From Schistocerca nitens (taxonomy: Eukaryota; Arthropoda; Insecta; Orthoptera; Acrididae), in NCBI RefSeq assembly GCF_023898315.1, contig NC_064614.1:67840501-67904500 (forward strand): a stretch of DNA of 64,000 bases, read 5' to 3'. The notes under the pieces were generated by a model. It had not been told where the DNA came from and did not search any database. It was given only the letters and a program-made list of their open reading frames with translations. The translations under genes and the position numbers were made by a program. Below are positions 10,220 through 19,955 of this stretch, piece by piece; position 1 is the stretch's first letter, and each line of letters starts with the position of its first letter.

Positions 10220-10775
10220 TGAAACATCCCCTTTGAACAAATTATGCAAGACTGTCCTTAACCTGATACACAATATTTTTTAGCGCAACGCAATCTGACT
10301 TTCAAAATTCCCTACAAAAGAATGGCCCTGACTAACACTAAACTATACCTTTCACAAATCACTTACCTCACAAAAATCTTCGCTACACAAGCTACTGCAA
10401 TACAGGGAGCGCCACTACTGCCAGCTAAATAAAAGATTCAAACTACTGAAGGCACTAACTACTGATAGGGATAGTTAGCAAATGAAAGATATTAATAGAG
10501 AACAAACAATGTATTTACCTTGATATCATCATATATAAATATAGCAGTTCATGACAAATTTCAAAACTCCGCCATCTCTCTCCCCACATCCACCACTGCT
10601 GGCGGCTCACCTCCAACTGCCCAACGCTACGCGCTGTTCGCAGCCAGCTGCCTAACACTACAATGGCGAGTATTACAACAATGCAAAGCAGCCACAGACT
10701 GCACACAGCACAGCCAGTGATTTTCATACAGAGGTGGCGTTACCAATAAAAAAAAACCTAAACAGCCTACTTACA
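10220..10775 (-). repeat. 5' LTR of the gag-only element, 556 bp
   Basis: Matches 2707-3261 with about ten substitutions and one A-run length change. It holds the presumed promoter of the element, and its U3/R/U5 limits cannot be fixed by eye. The target duplication aaac follows at 10776-10779. Confidence 0.9.
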
Positions 10776-11122
10776 AAACATTGCATCATCCTGACTGCAT
10801 TGACCCAAGGCTCATATTTCACGTGAGAAGCGTGCAAACTGGTTGTCACGTTATCAATGTTTTCGGAATCCAAGTTGTTTGTCGTGGAGAGAGAGCCATA
10901 CTGTTCGAGATACCGCATTATGTAGGAGCTCAGAATATGTTCTAAGATTCTACAAATAACGGATATGAAGGATACTGGACGGTATATCTGTTGATCACTT
11001 TTACCATCCTTACGATGTAGCAAAGTCATATTTTGCTCCTTAAATACGTCAACACCTAACGCGCTTATGTGATCCAAGATGGTTTGATCGACCACAACCT
11101 GAACCTTTGTCTTCAAGGTCAT
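10776..11122 (-). pseudogene. LINE reverse transcriptase fragment, upstream piece
   Basis: The minus strand reads LLHRKDGKSDQQIYRPVSFI and ILEHILSSYIMRYLEQYGSL, the N-terminal RT region that precedes motif A in CR1/Jockey-like LINEs. The reading continues across the LTR element at 2706 with FRKAFDSVPH. This shows that both fragments belonged to one gene before the 8 kb insertion. It begins within a degenerate stretch and lacks the endonuclease. Confidence 0.75.
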
Positions 11123-12500
11123 CTGCTTTCCGCGCTCTGAATATTCTATCTGAAGAGCACACCACTTCTGGTGCTACAGTTAAAGATGTGGAGGAACGAC
11201 CTGTACGGTCTTGTCAATATTAATGCCACCATCCGGGGGTGTTTGAATGAATTCGCTCTCATCGCAGAGACGAGTGCAATACTACCTCAAAATATGACAT
11301 TTCAGCCCAATTACATGGGAACACAATCGAAAACTTCAATTCTGTAACATATTTGTATTGACTAGGGAAAAATTTGATACTGAAGTGAGTGACGACGCGT
11401 AGCCACTCATCTGTAGTTACCTCGATAACGGTTCTTTTGTGGATCCATCATTGTACACTTCCACCCGTGTCGGTTCCCACTACTAACTATGGTAGACGCT
11501 TCTTGCCTGTTCTGTCGTTATGGACGTATCGTGGACATGCGCTCATCTGAGCGGAGATAACTTGCAGAAATAGAGGTTTACGGGGGGAGAAGACGAACAC
11601 GGCGTAGCTTTGGCTGTTGCGTCATTGGTGCAGGATCAATTCACTGTGTGGTTTATCACTCACCTCTCGAATTACACATTAAGGAAAACTTTGTCCACAA
11701 ACACATCTCCTCTTGGATTAGGTGTAAGCAGTGCCTGTTCCACACTGTTAATGTACTGAGAAGTTGAGAAATGTAGGTCGTTATAAGACCTAATCTTTGA
11801 TATAGTGTAAGAGACAATCTAGTGTTTTAATGTTTGTCTTTACCTGTGAAGTGTGATTTAAATTTTTTTTAAATTTATTTATACTGTTAGGTTTGACTCT
11901 GGTTAAGTATTTTACAAGTATGGTGTTTTTCGAAAGGTAATAATCATGTTTTCAATGTCATACTATTTCAGTTTTTTACCACACTATGTGTCGCTATGGT
12001 ATACAACTTTTGTTTGTAAACGTCATATGTTGCGATAATGGTATGTACTGCTTGGTGGCCTGCTGCTTTTGGAAAAACTTTAAAGAGCACAAGTGTTGTA
12101 GTTTACTTGCACTTTTTCTGTATTAATTGTTATATCCTTGATGACTGGGAGCTGCAGTAAAAACAGACACTCCGCGCATCCTAATAGAGCCCTTCTTACT
12201 TGGGGATTCCTTGTGGTAGCGGGGAAGGTACACTGTCAGCTGTATGTTTGTTCTGCCACTCTTCATAGATCAACTTTACATTGTTATGTAGTCTGTGAAG
12301 TAAGAGCCTGGCCCGCATTACACACAGATGGTAAAAGATATCGTCTTAGTTCTATAGGAGAACTCTATCCTTTATGCAATGTCCATAAAGCTGTTTTTTT
12401 ACATTGACATGTTGACTGAGATTTACATGCGTTTACCAGCAGTTTAATGAACAAAAGATGTTACAATCTTACCGAACATGTTTGATGCCGACGTCCAAAT
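11123..12500. other. Gene-free AT-rich DNA
   Basis: No coding signature was found on either strand. An 89-codon plus ORF at 12138-12407 matches nothing I recognise and lacks support. Confidence 0.4.
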
Positions 12501-12502
12501 GA

Positions 12503-12775
12503 TGGTTCGTCCAAAAAAATGAAGAATGGATACTGCAGGAGGACAATGATCCGAAGCACCGCAACAGGTTTCGTTGCGACTAGAAGGAGGAGAAAAATGT
12601 GCAGTTACTTGATGGGCCCTCACAGTCGCCTGACAATCACGTAGAAAATGTATGGTCTTATATAAAAAAACCAGTTGCAAGGAAGAAAAGAACTTCCCTT
12701 TGAAATAGCTGTCAATGCAAATTCGACACATTAAAACTTGGTTTCAAGCATACCTCGGAGATGCCAAGAAATTAT
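12503..12775 (+). pseudogene. Tc1-type transposase C-terminal remnant
   Basis: The plus strand reads WILQEDNDPKHRN, then LLDGPSQSPDNHVENVWSYIK. These correspond to the second Asp block (QDNDPKH) and the third acidic block (WPSQSPDLNPIENLW) of Tc1 transposases. At least two stops interrupt it, and the N-terminal half is not visible upstream. Dead fragment. Confidence 0.75.
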
Positions 12776-13228
12776 TGACGCTCCAGGAGATCAGACATGT
12801 TATTAATTGTAACTGCATTTCTCGATTGTTCTTATATGATAAACGAATGTGTTTTTGTTTGTTGTCAAATAAATTTTTTTACTGATTCCTCCGACCAGGA
12901 TCTTACGTAGTAGATGGTACGTGTATGTGTAATCTTGACATGGTTTATATGCTAGTTCGGATAGTACTGTTAGTGTTGCCTGGTACGTAAATGCAGATAC
13001 ATTACATTCTTCTGTATTTTCGTATGAACACTCGAAAATTTTCTGAACAATTTATTAGGTAATATGTAATTTTAACATTCCGCCTTGCAAGATGACTTGA
13101 AAATGGATTCAGTTAACCCGAAATTAGTCATTTGTTAAATAAAAAGTTAGTCCATTTCTACATCAAACTGATTAACACAAAGTTTTAGAAAGCATTCATG
13201 TCTCGAACAAAGCGATAGGTATAAAATG
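12776..13228. other. Gene-free AT-rich DNA
   Basis: Nothing recognisable on either strand. Confidence 0.4.
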
Positions 13229-13491
13229 TTAAAAATCAATAAAAATAGTCTCTATCGCGTATACAGATTTTTTTATGTGTTGGCTGCCGGTTTTGGTCCT
13301 TTCCTCTACCCATCTTCATGCTGACACCGCCATTATGGCTGCTGGTGGCGGCAGACCGAGAACTACGGTTCTGACACCAGCAGTCGTAATGGCGGTGTCA
13401 GCCTGAAGATGACCCGAAGAAAGGGACCAACCGGTTGCAAACAAATAAAAAAATCAGAAAACGCGATCGAGACTGATTTAATTCATTTTTA
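13229..13491. mobile_element. Foldback MITE, about 263 bp
   Basis: The two halves are imperfect inverted repeats over most of their length. The left start taaaaatcaataaaaatagtc mirrors the right end, and the inner parts share tgacaccgccat and ggtgtcag on opposite strands. It has no coding capacity. The structure fits a miniature inverted-repeat element; the superfamily is not clear and the target duplication is uncertain. Confidence 0.7.
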
Positions 13492-13608
13492 TGATTAACA
13501 TAAGTTGCTGCCCTGCTAATAATCCAACATGCTGGAAATACAATTCTCTCTTCTGAGAGGTGCTTAAGTAGTTCGAGAACGATGATTACTTATATATAAG
13601 ATTTACTT

Positions 13609-15055
13609 CCATCAGAATTTCAAAAATCATTGGGGGAAGTGGCAACAAAACGACTATTCACGTTGGTGTGTAGAATATATGAGTCTGGCGATATACCATC
13701 TGACTTTCGGAAAAGCATCATCCACACAATTCCGAAGACGGCAAGAGCTGACAAGTGCGACAATTATCGCACAATCAGCTTAACAGCTCATGCATCGAAG
13801 CTGCTTACAAGAATAATATACAGAAGAATGGAAAAGAAAATTGAGAATGCGCTAGGTGACGAGCAGTTTGGCTTTAGGAAACGTAAAGGGACGAGAGAGG
13901 CAATTCTGACGTTACGGCTAATAATGGAAGCAAGGCTAAAGAAAAATCAAGACACATTCATAGGATTTGGCGACCTGGAAAAAGCGTTCGACAATATAAA
14001 ATGGTGCAAGCTATTCGAGATTCTGAAAAAAGTAGGGGTAAGCTATAGGGAGAGGTGGGTCATATACAACATGTACAACAACCAAGAGGGAATAATAAGA
14101 GTGGACGATCAAGAACGAAGTGCTCGTATTAAGAAGGGTGTAAGACAAGGCTGTAGCCTTTCGCCCCTACTCTTCAATCTGTACATCGAGGAAGCAATGA
14201 TGGAAATAAAAGAAAGGTTCAGGAGTGGAATTAAAATACAAGGTGAAAGGATATCAAAGATACGATTCGCTGATGACATTTCTATCCGGAGTGAAAATGA
14301 AGAAGAATTAAATGATCTGCTGAACGGAATGAACAGTCTAATGAGTACACAGTATGGATTGAGAGTAAATCGGAGAAAGACGAAGGTAATGAGAAGTAGT
14401 AGAAATGAGAACAGCGAGAAACTTAACATCAGGATTGATGGTCACGAAGTCAATGAAGTTAAGGAATTCTGCTACCTAGGCAGTAAAATAACCAATGACG
14501 GACGGAGCAAGGAGGACATCAAAAGCAGACTCGCTATGGCAAAAAAGGCATTTCTGGCCAAGAGAAGTCCACTAATATCAAATACCGGCCTTAATTTGAG
14601 GAAGAAATTTCTGAGGATGTACGTCTGGAATACAGCATTCTATGGTAGTGAAACATGGTCTGTGGGAAAACCGGATCAGAAGAGAATCGAAGCATTTGAG
14701 ATGTGGTGCTATAGACGAATGTTGAAAATTAGGTGGACTGATAAGGTAAGGAATGAGGAGGTTCTACGCAGAATCGGAGAGGAAAGGAATATGTGGAAAA
14801 CACTGATAAGGAGAAGGGACAGGATGATAGGACATCTGCTAAGACATGAGGGAATGACTACCATGGTACTAGAGGCAGCTGTAGAGGGCAAAAACTGTAG
14901 AGGAAGACAGAGATTGGAATACGTCAAGCAAATAACTGAGGACGTAGGTTGCAAGTGCTACTCTGAGATGAAGAGGTTAGCACAGGAAAGGAATTCGTGG
15001 CGGGCCGCATCAAACCAGTCAGTAGACTGATGACAAAAAAAAAAAAAAAAAAAAT
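13609..15055 (+). mobile_element. 5'-truncated RTE-like LINE with poly-A tail
   Basis: The element ends with gatgac and a long A run at about 15035-15055. The 8 bp atttactt stands at both borders (13601-13608 and 15056-15063), a target duplication. The 5' part is missing relative to the longer but decayed copy at 46186-47475, which shows upstream sequence ahead of the same ccatcagaatttc start. Truncation by incomplete reverse transcription is the simple explanation. Confidence 0.85.
13630..15030 (+). CDS. RTE-like LINE reverse transcriptase, open 466-codon fragment
   Basis: Multifunctional LINE protein lacking its N-terminal endonuclease. The RT palm is visible: GDLEKAFDNIKW (motif A; the catalytic Asp is in DLEKAFD), GVRQGCSLSPLLFNLY (motif B), IRFADDISI (motif C, FADD) and FCYLGSKITNDG (motif E region). 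After the RT come the conserved YGSETW, AFEMWCYRRMLKI and IGHLLRHEG blocks shared by this LINE group, ending RNSWRAASNQS. No stop interrupts it. The first Met is probably not a native start, because the native ORF begins upstream of the truncation. Being 5' truncated, it is unlikely to be expressed. Confidence 0.88.
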   Translation: MGEVATKRLFTLVCRIYESGDIPSDFRKSIIHTIPKTARADKCDNYRTISLTAHASKLLTRIIYRRMEKKIENALGDEQFGFRKRKGTREAILTLRLIMEARLKKNQDTFIGFGDLEKAFDNIKWCKLFEILKKVGVSYRERWVIYNMYNNQEGIIRVDDQERSARIKKGVRQGCSLSPLLFNLYIEEAMMEIKERFRSGIKIQGERISKIRFADDISIRSENEEELNDLLNGMNSLMSTQYGLRVNRRKTKVMRSSRNENSEKLNIRIDGHEVNEVKEFCYLGSKITNDGRSKEDIKSRLAMAKKAFLAKRSPLISNTGLNLRKKFLRMYVWNTAFYGSETWSVGKPDQKRIEAFEMWCYRRMLKIRWTDKVRNEEVLRRIGEERNMWKTLIRRRDRMIGHLLRHEGMTTMVLEAAVEGKNCRGRQRLEYVKQITEDVGCKCYSEMKRLAQERNSWRAASNQSVD

Positions 15056-15063
15056 ATTTACTT

Positions 15064-15240
15064 ACTTTGCTTAGAGTTTAAATTTCTTCTGCACTGAGTG
15101 GGATGGAGTATTAGAACTGTGTAACACCAAGCAAGTGTGTATCCACCCATGATATTCTTTCAGGGTGTCGCAGTTTCGACAAAGTTAGATATTCCTTTCT
15201 AGGTTCGTTGTTGTTGGTTGTAACAGCAAGCACTATGCAG
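15064..15240. other. Gene-free spacer
   Basis: Nothing recognisable between the LINE tail and the GC-rich island. Confidence 0.4.
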
Positions 15241-15620
15241 TGAAGAAGAGCTAAACGCAGCAAGTGTCGCTGGCGCCAGATGCTCGGAGCTCACCTGAGG
15301 TAATGCTTCGCGGATTCCTCGGCGGGCGCCGGCGTACGGTGCGGACACGTGTGACGCGCGCCGCCGCCGCCGCCTATTCGTGGCCGCGCAGCCACTTTGC
15401 CCGAGGCTGCTCCGCCCCGCCCCGCCCCGCTCGCTCCCTTTGCATAATCGTATTGCAGGTGGCAGAGCCGCTCGGGCGCTTATCGTCTCGGCTTACAACT
15501 GCGCCACACCTCGTACGCCGGCGCGCCCTGGCGCTGCCTCGGCCCTGGAAGCATCTGCCGCCCCAGCGCCACCGAGGCTATCTCTGCCCCGCTTTCAGCC
15601 CGTCCAGTAGTAGCCACGTA
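15241..15620. promoter_or_regulatory. GC-rich, CpG-rich island, possible promoter or 5' exon
   Basis: This stretch is far richer in G+C and CpG than the AT-rich background. It holds repeated gccccgcccc boxes (about 15414-15430) and a tttgcataa octamer-like site nearby. Overlapping plus ORFs (15264-15650 and 15380-15610) show only composition-driven R/A/P-rich sequence and no domain. Unlike most of the window it cannot be matched to a repeat. It could be a host promoter or first exon, or a fragment of an unrecognised element. Confidence 0.35.
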
Positions 15621-15663
15621 GTTCACGAGGCTTGTTGCAGCAAGAAGTAACGTCGTTCAGACG

Positions 15664-15694
15664 TATAAAATAACTATGTGACCACTCTACAGTG
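15664..15694 (+). promoter_or_regulatory. Candidate TATA box and initiator
   Basis: TATAAAA at 15664-15670 is followed 27 bases from its first T by an initiator-like ctacAgtg (A at 15691). That spacing is normal for arthropod core promoters. It lies just downstream of the GC-rich island. No ORF or element is known to start here, so this is sequence-pattern evidence only. Confidence 0.3.
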
Positions 15695-15758
15695 TGCAAA
15701 CGACAACTGGTCACAGCGTACCACAGTGGTCTATTGGAAGCCGAGAGGAACAGATATA

Positions 15759-16367
15759 CCAGGTGATCAAAAAGTCAGTATAAAATTGAAAACTGAATAA
15801 ATCACGGAATAATGTAGATAGAGAGGTACAAATTGACACACATGCTTGAAATAACATGGGGTTTTATTAGAACCAAAAAAATACAAAAGTACAAAAAATG
15901 TCCGACAGATGGCGCTTCGTCTGATCAGAATAGCAATAATTGGCGTAACAAAGTAAAACAAAGCAAAGATGATGTTCTTTACAGGACATGCTCAATATGT
16001 CCACCATCATTCCTCAACAATAGCTGTATTCGAGGAATAATGTTGTGAACAGCACTGTAAAGCATGTCCGGAGTTACGGTGAGGCATTGGCGTCGGATGT
16101 TGTCTTTCAGCATCCCTAGAGATGTCGGTCGATCACGATACACTTGCGACTTCAGGTAACCCCAAAGCCAATAATCGCACAGACTGAGGTCTGGGGACCT
16201 GGGAGGCCAAGCATGACGAAAGTGGCGGACATTTTGTGAACTTTGTATTTTTTCTTCTGGTTCTAATAAAACCCCATGTCAAAGCATGTGTGTCAATTTT
16301 ATCTCTCTAACTACATTGTCTGTGGTTTATTAAATTTTCAAATTTATACTGGCTTTTTGATCACCGG
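15759..16367 (-). mobile_element. Deletion derivative of a Tc1/mariner-group element
   Basis: Inverted repeats of roughly 145 bp begin ccaggtgatcaaaaag at the left and end ctttttgatcaccgg at the right, flanked by TA. The minus-strand middle still codes for a transposase C-terminus: WPPRSPDLSLCDYWLWGYLK, then VTPDMLYSAVHNIIPRIQ and NDGGHIEHV. That is the same end as in the transposase at 47934-48989. The N-terminus and the first two acidic residues are absent, so it depends on an enzyme supplied from elsewhere. Confidence 0.82.
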
Positions 16368-16373
16368 TATATA

Positions 16374-18243
16374 CAGGGTGGTCCATTGATAGTGACCGGG
16401 CCAAAAATCTCACGAAATAAGCATCAAACAAAAAAACGGCAAAGAACGAAACTCGTCTACCTTGAAGGGGGAAACCAGATGGCGCCATGGTTTGCCCGCT
16501 ACATGGCGCTTCCACAGGTCAAACGGATATCAACTGCCTTTTTTTAAATGTAGGAACCCCCTTTTTAATTGCATATACGTGTAGTACGTAAGGAAATATG
16601 AATGTTTCAGTTGGACCACTTTTTTCGCTGTGTGATGCACGACACTGTACGTGCTATCACATAACATTCCGCCAGTGCGGACGTTATTTGCTTCTTGATA
16701 CATAACCCGTGTTAAAATGGACCGTTTACCAATTGCGGAAAAGGTCGATATTGTGTTGATGTATGGCTATTGTGATCAAAATGCCCAACGGGCGTGTGCT
16801 CTGTATGCCGCTCGGTATCCTGGACGACATCGTCCAAGTGTCCGGACCGTTCGCCGGATAGTTACGTTATTTAAGGAAACAGGAAGTGTTCAGCCACGTG
16901 TGAATCGTCAACCACGACCTGCAACCAATGATGATGCCCAAGTAGGTGTTTTAGCTGCTTTCGCGGCTAATCCGCACATCAGTAGCAGAAAAACTGCCCT
17001 AGAATCGGTATTCTCAAAAACGTCTGTGTTGAGAATGCTACATCAACATCGACTACACTCGTACCATATTGCTATACACAAGGAATTGCATGTCGACGAC
17101 TTTGAACGTCTTGTACAGTTCTGCCACTGGGCACAAGAGAAATTACGGGATGATCACAGATTTTTTGCTTGCGGTCTATTTAGCGACGAAGCGTCATTCA
17201 CCAACAGCGGTAACGTAAACCGGCAAAATATGCACTATTGGGCAACGTAAAATCCACGATGGCTTCAACAAGTGGAGCATCAGCGACCTTGGTGGGTTAA
17301 TGTATGGTGCGGCATTATAGGAGGAAGGATAATTGCCCCCATTTTATGGATGACAATCTAAATGGAGTAATGTATGCTAATTTCCTGCGTAATGTTCTAC
17401 CGATGTTACTACAACATGTTTCACTGCGTGACAGAATTGCGATGTACTTCAAACATGATGGATGTCCGGCACACAGCTCGTGTGCTGTTGAAGCGGTATT
17501 GAATAGTATTTTTCTTGACAGGTGGATTGGTTGTCGAAGCACCATAACATGGCCCGCACGTTCACCGGACCTGATGTTCCCGGATTTCTTTCTGTGGAGA
17601 AAATTGAAGGATATTTGCTATCGTGATCCACCGATAACGCCCGACAGCATGAGTCAGCGCATTGTCAATGCATGTGCGAATATTACGGAAGGCGAACCAC
17701 TCGCTCTTCAGAGGAATGTCGTTACACGTATTGCCAAATGCATTGAGGTTGACGGTCATCATTTTGAGCATTTATTGCATTAACGTGGTCTTTCAGGTAA
17801 TCACACTGTAACAGCATGCGTTCTCAGAAATGATACGTTCACAATGGTACATGTATCACATTGGAACAACTGAAATAAAATGTTGAAACGTACCTACTTT
17901 CTGTATTTTAGTTTTAAAAAAACCTACCTATTACCAACTGTTCGTCTAAAATTGTGAACCATATGTTTGTGACTTTTACAGCGCCATCTGTCACAAAGCG
18001 AAAAAGTTATCCAACTAAAACATTCATATTCCTTTACGTACTACACAAATATGTAATAAAAAATGTGGGTTCCTATTTTAAAAAAACGCAGTTGATATCC
18101 GTTTCACCTATGGCAACGCTATCTAGCGGGCCAACCAAAGCGCCATCTGGTTTCCCCCTTCAAGCTAGACAAGTTTCGTTCTTTGTAGTTTTTTCATTTG
18201 ACGTTGAGATATTTGGCCCGGTCACGATCAATGGACCACCCTG
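16374..18243 (+). mobile_element. Tc1/mariner-group element with about 240 bp inverted repeats
   Basis: The left end cagggtggtccattgat is mirrored by atcaatggaccaccctg at the right. Imperfect inverted similarity continues for about 240 bp on each side, including shared gaagggggaaaccagatggcgc. The interior carries a plus-strand transposase (16717-17783). It abuts the derivative element at 15759-16367 with only a few TA-rich bases between. A TA is seen on the left only, the right flank reading tt, so the target duplication has mutated or the border is off by a base. Confidence 0.82.
16717..17783 (+). pseudogene. Mariner-group transposase with one central nonsense codon and a frame change
   Basis: The first part (177 codons) starts MDRLPIAEKVDIVLMYGYC, a helix-turn-helix region, and ends just after FSDEASF and NVNRQNMHYW, the first catalytic Asp block. 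A stop at about 17248 and a break near 17304 separate it from the second part. That part shows FKHDGCPAHSS (second Asp) and WPARSPDLMFPDFFLW (third Asp). Forty-one residues lie between the second and third Asp, a DD41D-type spacing. The C-terminus reads VDGHHFEHLL, as in other members of this group. The gene is broken, but both halves are otherwise well kept. Confidence 0.83.
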
Positions 18244-18684
18244 TTTATAGACGTTACTTGTGCTCCATCTGATTGGGGAAGCACTGCAAATTGGCCTACA
18301 AAAACCACCAAAGCTACAACAAATGCGCGTCACCCGAGAATTTTACACTTTTCCGTTTGCTTGAGCAAACTATTCGTCACAGACAAAAAAATTTGAGTAT
18401 AGGATTTCTTGAAAAACATTTAATGTAGTTTAATCATGTATCGGGATACTACAGAAAAACATACGAAAGTGATCTCCATCACACATCTGCGCACCGGTCG
18501 CCGTTTCTAGTTTTATTTTATTTTATTTTATTTTTTTTTTCACGGCACTCCCTCCCACTACTGGACAAACATTTGTGATTCCACAAATTACTTCTCATAT
18601 TCGACCTTATCTGGTCTTCACTATTATTATTAGTGGTTTAAGTCTTCCTTTTTTATTCTTATAAAGTGTGATACAGTTGCCGCT
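18244..18684. other. Gene-free DNA with a (TTTTA)n run
   Basis: A ttttatttta-type simple repeat lies at about 18511-18540. Nothing else is recognisable. Confidence 0.4.
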
Positions 18685-19150
18685 GCAGCTGACCTTTTAT
18701 GCAACGCGGAGTGTTATATCTGACCTTCATAAACCATGCACAAGAATTTCATATTCTCTCGCTCGCTACGTGGGAACTGTTAATCCCAAAGGAAATATGG
18801 TTAGGTTAGGTTAGTGTTTTTTAACGTCCCGTCGACAACGAGGTCATTAGAGACGGAGCGCAAGCTCGGGTTAGGGAAGGATGGGGAAGGAAATCGGCCG
18901 TGCCCTGTCAAAGGAACCATCCCGGCATTTGCCTGAAACGATTTAGGGATATCACGGAAAACCTAAATCAGGATGGCTGGAGACGGGATTGAACCGTCGT
19001 CCTCCCGAATGCGAGTCCAATGAAAGGAAATATGGAAAGACTTTTCAGTGGGAGATATAATGTAGCTAAACACTGTACTGGCATACGTTTTCGCTGGAAC
19101 CCACGGTTTTCTAATTATTCAAGAAAAAAGTACAGAAGCGATCTTCAAAC
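18685..19150 (+). repeat. Left arm of an inverted repeat, carrying a SINE
   Basis: Blocks such as ttcataaaccatgcac and atacgttttcgctgga recur in reverse complement at 19690-19955 in mirrored order. The arm is interrupted by the SINE at 18801-19022. Probably one arm of an old foldback DNA element. Confidence 0.6.
18801..19022 (-). mobile_element. tRNA-derived SINE, family A, 5'-truncated
   Basis: The minus strand reads tggactcgcattcgggagg, then the pol III box B ggttcaatccc, then the body shared with the copies at 29296, 44703, 51185 and 54985. The tRNA-like head with box A is missing. The 13 bp aaaggaaatatgg flanks it at 18788-18800 and 19023-19035. The tail is a short (ttagg)-like run. Confidence 0.85.
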
Positions 19151-19689
19151 GCACCCTCACTCGCACACTCATTCCTGACTCATCAGGATTTTTAGTACGT
19201 TGTTAATGAGGCTCCCTGCTACTACTGTTAAAAAATTTACGACTGCACGAACTATTTCCTACATACGACCAATCCAGGTCCTCGCTGACTGGCCACTGGT
19301 TTAGTGGAGCACGTACAAAATATTGTCTAATTGACGTAGGTGAAAGTTTTACCCAGCAGTTTTTTGAATTGTAACAGCATAAAATATTGAATTAAGGCGT
19401 TGTGTTCGTCAGGTCTTCTGACTAAGTAACTGCTCGACATTTTAGGGGTATGTTTGGATCGAATTGTCAACGTAATTAGTTTTAGCTTAACTTCTACAAA
19501 AAAATTATTTCGTTACTCTCACGGGCACATTTAAAATTAACAATATTAATGAAATGCGGACTATGCTAGAGGCATAACAGCCCAATCAGTAGAGACCTGA
19601 AAAGTTCAAATATCGGGAATAGTTCGTGTTGTCGGAAAATTTTGTAAAGTGTTGTGATGGCGTGCACGAAACTATTACAAATCCTGATT
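19151..19689. other. Spacer between the inverted-repeat arms
   Basis: No coding or repeat signature found. Confidence 0.35.
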
Positions 19690-19955
19690 AGGGGAGGGCA
19701 AAGTGTGCTGGTGGAGCTGCATATGACGGTCACTTACGTTTCGCTTAAATAACTCGGAAACCCTGGCCTCCAGCGAAAACGTATCCCAATATAAAATTCA
19801 ACTACATTTTCTAGTCAAAAGATTCTGTTCATTTTTTCGGTAGGACTAACTGTTTGCGGGTAATACGGAAATCTCGTGCGTGGTTTATGAAGCCCTTAAA
19901 TAACAATGTGGGTTGCATAAAACGAAAGCGGTAGGGAAGCGGAATAACCCTGTAT
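19690..19955 (-). repeat. Right arm of the inverted repeat, DNA-element end
   Basis: Reverse-complement similarity to 18685-19150. The outer border reads ggaataaccctgta, that is tacagggttattcc inwards, a common type of DNA transposon end. Confidence 0.6.

Larger units (their letters stand above)
2707..10775 (-). mobile_element. LTR retrotransposon with gag but no recognisable pol, 8.07 kb
   Basis: Two near-identical LTRs (2707-3261 and 10220-10775) bound the element. It sits in a 4 bp target duplication, aaac, at 2703-2706 and 10776-10779. In minus orientation the order is 5' LTR, primer-binding site, long leader, gag, about 4.3 kb of AT-rich DNA, purine tract, 3' LTR. No protease, reverse transcriptase, RNase H or integrase motif could be read between 3262 and 7564. 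By eye the LTRs differ at about ten positions plus an A-run length change in about 555 bp, so the insertion is fairly young. The gag resembles that of the plus-strand element at 56-63 kb, so enzymes from a related element could act on it in trans (inference). Confidence 0.88.

Noticed and set aside
15264-15650. 128-codon R/A/P-rich ORF
   Set aside because: It overlaps another ORF in a different frame, has no domain, and its composition follows from GC-rich DNA.
18799-18818. ttagg-type run resembling the insect telomere repeat
   Set aside because: It is only about three units long and lies exactly at the tail of a SINE with a target duplication. Other copies of the same SINE have (ggt)n or (ggtt)n there.
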